DNA of 64,000 nt. It comes from Ottowia flava (GTDB lineage Bacteria > Pseudomonadota > Gammaproteobacteria > Burkholderiales > Burkholderiaceae_C). Shown here one piece after another: positions 60,802 to 64,000 of the stretch; within the stretch, counting starts at the first letter, position 1, and every line of letters starts with the position of its first letter. Both the position numbers and the translations under genes were made by a program. Below the pieces are notes generated by a model that worked only from the letters and a program-made list of their open reading frames with translations, was not told the DNA's origin and ran no database searches. Location of the stretch: positions 24,675-88,674 of the forward strand of contig NZ_VRUA01000017.1 of the NCBI RefSeq assembly GCF_008017535.1. Reading direction: 5' to 3'.

Positions 60802-60821
60802 AGACAGAAGGAAAACGCATC

Positions 60822-63677
60822 ATGAAACGGATGCTGATCAACGCCACGCAGGCTGAAGAGCGCCGCCTGGCGATCGTCGATGGACAGAAGCTCCTCGACT
60901 ACGAAATCGAAATCGAAGGGCGCGAACAGCGCAAGGGCAACATCTACAAGGCCGTCGTGACACGGGTCGAGCCCTCGCTCGAAGCCTGCTTCGTCGACTA
61001 CGGCGAAGACCGCCACGGCTTCCTGCCGTTCAAGGAAATCTCGCGCCAGTACTTCGCTGAAGGCGTGTCCGTCAGCCAGGCGCGCATCAACGACGTGATC
61101 AAGGAAGGCCAGGAACTGCTGGTCCAGGTCGAAAAGGAAGAGCGCGGCAACAAGGGCGCCGCCCTGACCACCTTCGTCAGCCTGGCCGGCCGCTACGTCG
61201 TGCTGATGCCCAACAACCCGCGCGGCGGTGGCGTTAGCCGCCGCATCGAGGGTGAGGACCGCGCCGAGCTGAAAGAGGCGATGGACCAGCTCGAATACCC
61301 GAAGGGCATGTCCATCATCGCGCGCACCGCCGGCATCGGCCGCACCGCGCCCGAGCTGCAGTGGGACCTGAACTACCTGCTGAAACTGTGGGACGCCATC
61401 GCCGGCGCCGCCAAGGGTGCCAAGGGCGCCTTCCTGATCTACCAGGAAAGCAACCTGGTGATCCGCGCCATCCGCGACTACTTCAACTCGGACATCGGTG
61501 ACATCCTGATCGACACGGACGACGTGTACGAGCAGGCGCACCAGTTCATGAGCCACGTGATGCCCGAGCAGGCGCACCGCGTGAAGCGCTACCGCGACAA
61601 CGCGCCGCTGTTCTCGCGCTTCCAGATCGAACACCAGATCGAGTCGGCCTACAGCCGCACCGTGACGTTGCCTTCGGGCGGCGCCATCGTGATCGACCAC
61701 GCCGAAGCGCTGGTGGCGGTGGACGTCAACTCGGCGCGCGCCATCAAGGGCGGCGACATTGAAGAGACCGCCACCCGCACCAACCTGGAAGCCGCCGACG
61801 AAGTGGCGCGCCAGATGCGCCTGCGCGACCTGGGCGGCCTGATCGTGATCGACTTCATCGATATGGAAGAGGCCAAGAACCGCCGCGAGGTGGAAAACCG
61901 CCTGCGCGACGCGCTGCGCCAGGACCGTGCGCGCGTGCAGTTCGGCTCCATCAGCAAGTTCGGCCTGCTGGAGATGAGCCGCCAGCGCCTGAAGCCTGCG
62001 CTGTCGGAAGGCGCCTCCATCCCCTGCCCGCGCTGCGGCGGCTCCGGCCACGTGCGCGACACCGAGTCGTCGGCCCTGCAGATCCTGCGCATCATTCAAG
62101 AAGAATGCATGAAGGACAACACCGCCGCCGTCAACGTGCAGGTGCCGGTGGAAGTGGCCAGCTTCCTGCTGAACGAAAAGCGCCCCGAGATCGCCAAGAT
62201 CGAGCTCAAGCAGCGCGTCAACGTCACCATGGTGCCCAACAAGACGCTGGAGACGCCGCACTACAAGCTCGAACGCCTCAAGCACGACGACCCGCGTCTG
62301 GACGATCTGGATTCCAGCTACAAGCTGGCCGAAGAGTTCGAAGACCCGACCACCGTCACGCGGCGCAGCCAGGAGCCGACCAACCGGCAGCAGCCCGTGA
62401 TCAAGGGCGTGCTGCGCGACGAGCCGGCACCGCAGCCGGTGGTGCGACCCGAGCCGGTCAAGGCGCCCGTTGCCGCGCCGACGCCCGTGGTGGCGGCGCC
62501 TGTGGCCCCGCCGCCAGCGGGCCTGATGGGTTGGCTCAAAGGCCTATTCGGCGTGGCATCGCCACCGCCGCCCGTGGTCACCACCCCGGCCCCGGCACCA
62601 CAACCGGCGGCCTCGACGGACAAATCCGACGCCCGCAGCGGTGAGCGCCGCGGTGGCCGCGGCGGACGCGGACGCGGCGGCGAAGGCCGCAGCGGCGAAG
62701 AGCGCGGTGCGCGCGGTGAAGGCCGTCGCAATGAAGCCCGTCCCGATGGCAGCGAAGGCCGCTCTGGCCATGGCCGAGATGGCGGCCGCCGCGGCGGCGA
62801 GCGTGGCGATCGTCCGCGCCGCGACGCGCAGCAGCCGGTGGTCAACGGCGACGAGCTGAACCCGAAGGTCCAGAACGGCCATGAGGCCGACGCAGCCACC
62901 GAAGCGGCACCGGCACGTGCGCCGCGCGGCGAGCGGGGTGAGCGTGGCGAAGGCCGCCGCGGTCGCGGCGAAGGCCGCCGTGAGCGCCCTGCCCAGGACG
63001 CAGCGGCTGAAGTCGCTGGCGTGAACGGCCAGGACGCCACACCCGACACGCTCAATGGCGAGCGCGAAGCGCAGTCCGGCGAACGCCGCGAGCGTCGCCC
63101 GCGCGAGCGCAACGGCCGCGAGCGCCGCGAACGCACCGCCGACGTGGCGGCCGAAGCCAGCGCCGAGCCGATGGACATGGCCGCGCCGGCGGTGGCACCC
63201 GTCGCCGCATCGAATGAGCCCGCGCCGCGCTCTTACTTCGCACGCGCTGGCGACATCCCGGAAGCACCGGTCGCTCCCATGGCTGAGGCGACGCCGCCGG
63301 CACCTGTGCCGACGCCCGCCCCAGTGGCCGAGCCCGCTGCGCTGGCCGTTACAACCGTGGCAGCTGGACCGGTGCCTGCCCCCGCAACCGCGGTGGTGAG
63401 CTTGGGCATGCCCAAGGTCCAAACGTTCACGCTGCCTTCAGACCAGCTGGCGCAAATCGCAAGCGGCGCCGGCTTGCAGTGGGTGAACTCCGACGCCGAC
63501 AAGGTCGCCGCGGTGCAAGCCGCCATCGCCGCCGAGCCGCGCCCGATCCATGTGCCACGCGAGCGCCCGCCGCTGGTTGAGTTGGACGACGGCCCGCTGG
63601 TGCTGGTGGAAACGCGCAAGGACCTGCAGACCGTGACGCTGGCGTTTGAGCGCCCGGCCGAAGGCGCGCCGCACTGA
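60822..63677 (+). CDS. rne: ribonuclease E
   Basis: Endonuclease that starts mRNA decay and processes rRNA, tRNA and small RNAs at the membrane. 951 residues: S1 domain (about 35-125, [20 protein letters not shown]), 5'-sensor region, and DNase-I-like catalytic domain with [13 protein letters not shown] and LIVIDFIDM (the two Mg-binding Asp). The zinc link is [13 protein letters not shown] (about 404-416). The C-terminal half (about 530-951) is a disordered scaffold with Arg/Gly-rich RNA-binding runs ([26 protein letters not shown]) and Ala/Pro segments, as in the RNase E rather than RNase G type. A good AAGGAAA ribosome site precedes the ATG, and a terminator follows. Confidence 0.97.
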   Translation: MKRMLINATQAEERRLAIVDGQKLLDYEIEIEGREQRKGNIYKAVVTRVEPSLEACFVDYGEDRHGFLPFKEISRQYFAEGVSVSQARINDVIKEGQELLVQVEKEERGNKGAALTTFVSLAGRYVVLMPNNPRGGGVSRRIEGEDRAELKEAMDQLEYPKGMSIIARTAGIGRTAPELQWDLNYLLKLWDAIAGAAKGAKGAFLIYQESNLVIRAIRDYFNSDIGDILIDTDDVYEQAHQFMSHVMPEQAHRVKRYRDNAPLFSRFQIEHQIESAYSRTVTLPSGGAIVIDHAEALVAVDVNSARAIKGGDIEETATRTNLEAADEVARQMRLRDLGGLIVIDFIDMEEAKNRREVENRLRDALRQDRARVQFGSISKFGLLEMSRQRLKPALSEGASIPCPRCGGSGHVRDTESSALQILRIIQEECMKDNTAAVNVQVPVEVASFLLNEKRPEIAKIELKQRVNVTMVPNKTLETPHYKLERLKHDDPRLDDLDSSYKLAEEFEDPTTVTRRSQEPTNRQQPVIKGVLRDEPAPQPVVRPEPVKAPVAAPTPVVAAPVAPPPAGLMGWLKGLFGVASPPPPVVTTPAPAPQPAASTDKSDARSGERRGGRGGRGRGGEGRSGEERGARGEGRRNEARPDGSEGRSGHGRDGGRRGGERGDRPRRDAQQPVVNGDELNPKVQNGHEADAATEAAPARAPRGERGERGEGRRGRGEGRRERPAQDAAAEVAGVNGQDATPDTLNGEREAQSGERRERRPRERNGRERRERTADVAAEASAEPMDMAAPAVAPVAASNEPAPRSYFARAGDIPEAPVAPMAEATPPAPVPTPAPVAEPAALAVTTVAAGPVPAPATAVVSLGMPKVQTFTLPSDQLAQIASGAGLQWVNSDADKVAAVQAAIAAEPRPIHVPRERPPLVELDDGPLVLVETRKDLQTVTLAFERPAEGAPH

Positions 63678-63699
63678 GCGCGGGCTGAGCCCAGTAAGC

Positions 63700-63727
63700 A
63701 AAACGCCGCCTTCGGGCGGCGTTTTCT
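63700..63727 (+). terminator. bidirectional terminator after rne
   Basis: AAAACGCCGCC (63700-63710), TTCG tetraloop, GGCGGCGTTTT (63715-63725). The A and T runs let it work on both strands. Confidence 0.93.
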
Positions 63728-64000
63728 TTGCGGGCACGGTTTTTGAGCCAAATCGGGCTGCAGCGCTAGCTGGATCTGCGCAAGCAGCTCCTCAATTTGT
63801 AGCATTCTGACCACGCCGCCGCGCCGACGCCTGCCGCGCGGTGCGCGCCGTGCGCACGAATCGGTCATCTGCCCGGTTACGCGGCCGGCGCAGATGTCAC
63901 ACCTCTACACAACTTCACGAAAAACCGTTAGGGATGGTGTTCAAAACACGATTGAAGCCAGCCGATAGCGGGCGGCTTGCCACGACATGAAGCAGCGCGG
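63728..64000. other. right-edge region without a supported gene
   Basis: Contains repeat copy 24 and then about 195 bp without a convincing frame. ATG 63933 opens only an 18-codon frame, so it is not called. Confidence 0.4.
63739..63804 (+). repeat. dispersed short repeat, copy 24
   Basis: TTTTTGAGCCAAATCGGGCT then GCAGCGCTAGCTGGATCTGC and GCAAGCAGCTCCTCAATTTG. It shares the CTCAATTTGTAGC edge exactly with copy 23 on the other side of rne. Confidence 0.88.

Larger units (their letters stand above)
60203..60821 (+). other. long rne 5' region with hairpins
   Basis: 619 bp between rluC and rne without a credible gene. It contains a hairpin near 60235-60274 (GGAAGTTGCTTGC against GCGCAAGTGTAATTCC), repeat copy 23, and a nested hairpin just before the ribosome site. 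A long structured leader is known to mediate RNase E autocontrol in E. coli; similar use here is inference. Confidence 0.6.

Noticed and set aside
63933..63989. Start of a further gene at the right edge
   Set aside because: The frame from this ATG closes after 18 codons and no family features are visible.

Overview
This 64-kb window is GC-rich chromosomal DNA from a betaproteobacterium, most likely a Burkholderiales member of the Comamonadaceae type. Three things suggest this: the gene families and gene orders (divergent pepA/lptFG, aceE-aceF-lpd beside a PAS kinase/FixJ pair, grpE-dnaK-dnaJ, rne/rluC/gph/Rieske/sppA, several Bug receptors of the TctC family), the intergenic repeats, and base composition. 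The genus cannot be named from sequence alone. About 50 protein genes are supported. I see no rRNA, tRNA, CRISPR array, phage or transposase.

Layout. 1-4650: pepA (cut by the left edge), the LPS-export permeases lptF-lptG, a small CbiX-type chelatase and cysB. 4.9-10.5 kb: a PLP aminotransferase, an EVE-domain protein and the end-joining pair ku-ligD. 10.5-12.6 kb: a methyltransferase and a Bug receptor. 13.1-17.7 kb: a periplasmic molybdenum hydroxylase (large subunit apparently frameshifted near its Tat signal), its 2Fe-2S subunit and a tri-haem cytochrome c. 18.0-24.8 kb, minus strand: a small hypothetical gene and the pyruvate dehydrogenase complex. A divergent PAS histidine kinase/FixJ-like pair follows, then folD, an M3 oligopeptidase and a periplasmic glutaredoxin-like protein. 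32.1-35.1 kb, minus: an AEC transporter, a dehydrogenase and a Bug receptor. 35.2-44.6 kb: a hydroxycinnamate (ferulate-type) CoA cluster of hydratase, feruloyl-CoA synthase, thiolase, SDR dehydrogenase, 4HBT thioesterase, ABC receptor, acyl-CoA dehydrogenase and MarR regulator. 44.8-51.6 kb: an HxlR-like regulator, FKBP, grpE-dnaK-dnaJ and an EptA-like transferase. 51.9-57 kb: a GIY-YIG-like protein, a flavodoxin-like reductase, the haem d1 genes nirJ and nirN, and a crotonase. 57.1-63.7 kb: sppA, a Rieske protein, a Gph-like phosphatase and rluC on the minus strand, facing away from rne with its long leader.

The most unusual feature is a dispersed repeat of about 50-65 bp, with roughly 24 copies (one per 2.7 kb). 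Its core is CTACAACCACCTGCGCA followed by AGCAGCTATCAAATTAG. Seven copies lie directly upstream of a start codon, all with the AGCTAT end towards the gene. Two variants form intrinsic terminators. One start codon (sppA) lies in the core, one (nirN) at its trailing edge, and one (the Rieske gene) directly abuts a truncated copy. Five copies are inside genes and translated without interruption. Four of these (two in ligD, one each in aceF and lpd) use the same frame to make a PPAQAATK-like linker between domains. The fifth, in eptA, is read on the opposite strand and makes a membrane helix. A second, larger family (4.7, 40.4 and probably 38.0 kb) carries a stem-loop whose arms change in a compensatory way around an identical loop.

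How the genes fit together: the ferulate cluster lacks a visible vanillin dehydrogenase but has every step of a CoA-dependent beta-oxidative side-chain removal. The Mo-hydroxylase genes form one overlapping unit with their own cytochrome. nirJ and nirN are separated from any other denitrification gene, yet nirJ has an FNR/DNR-like box at a plausible activating distance.
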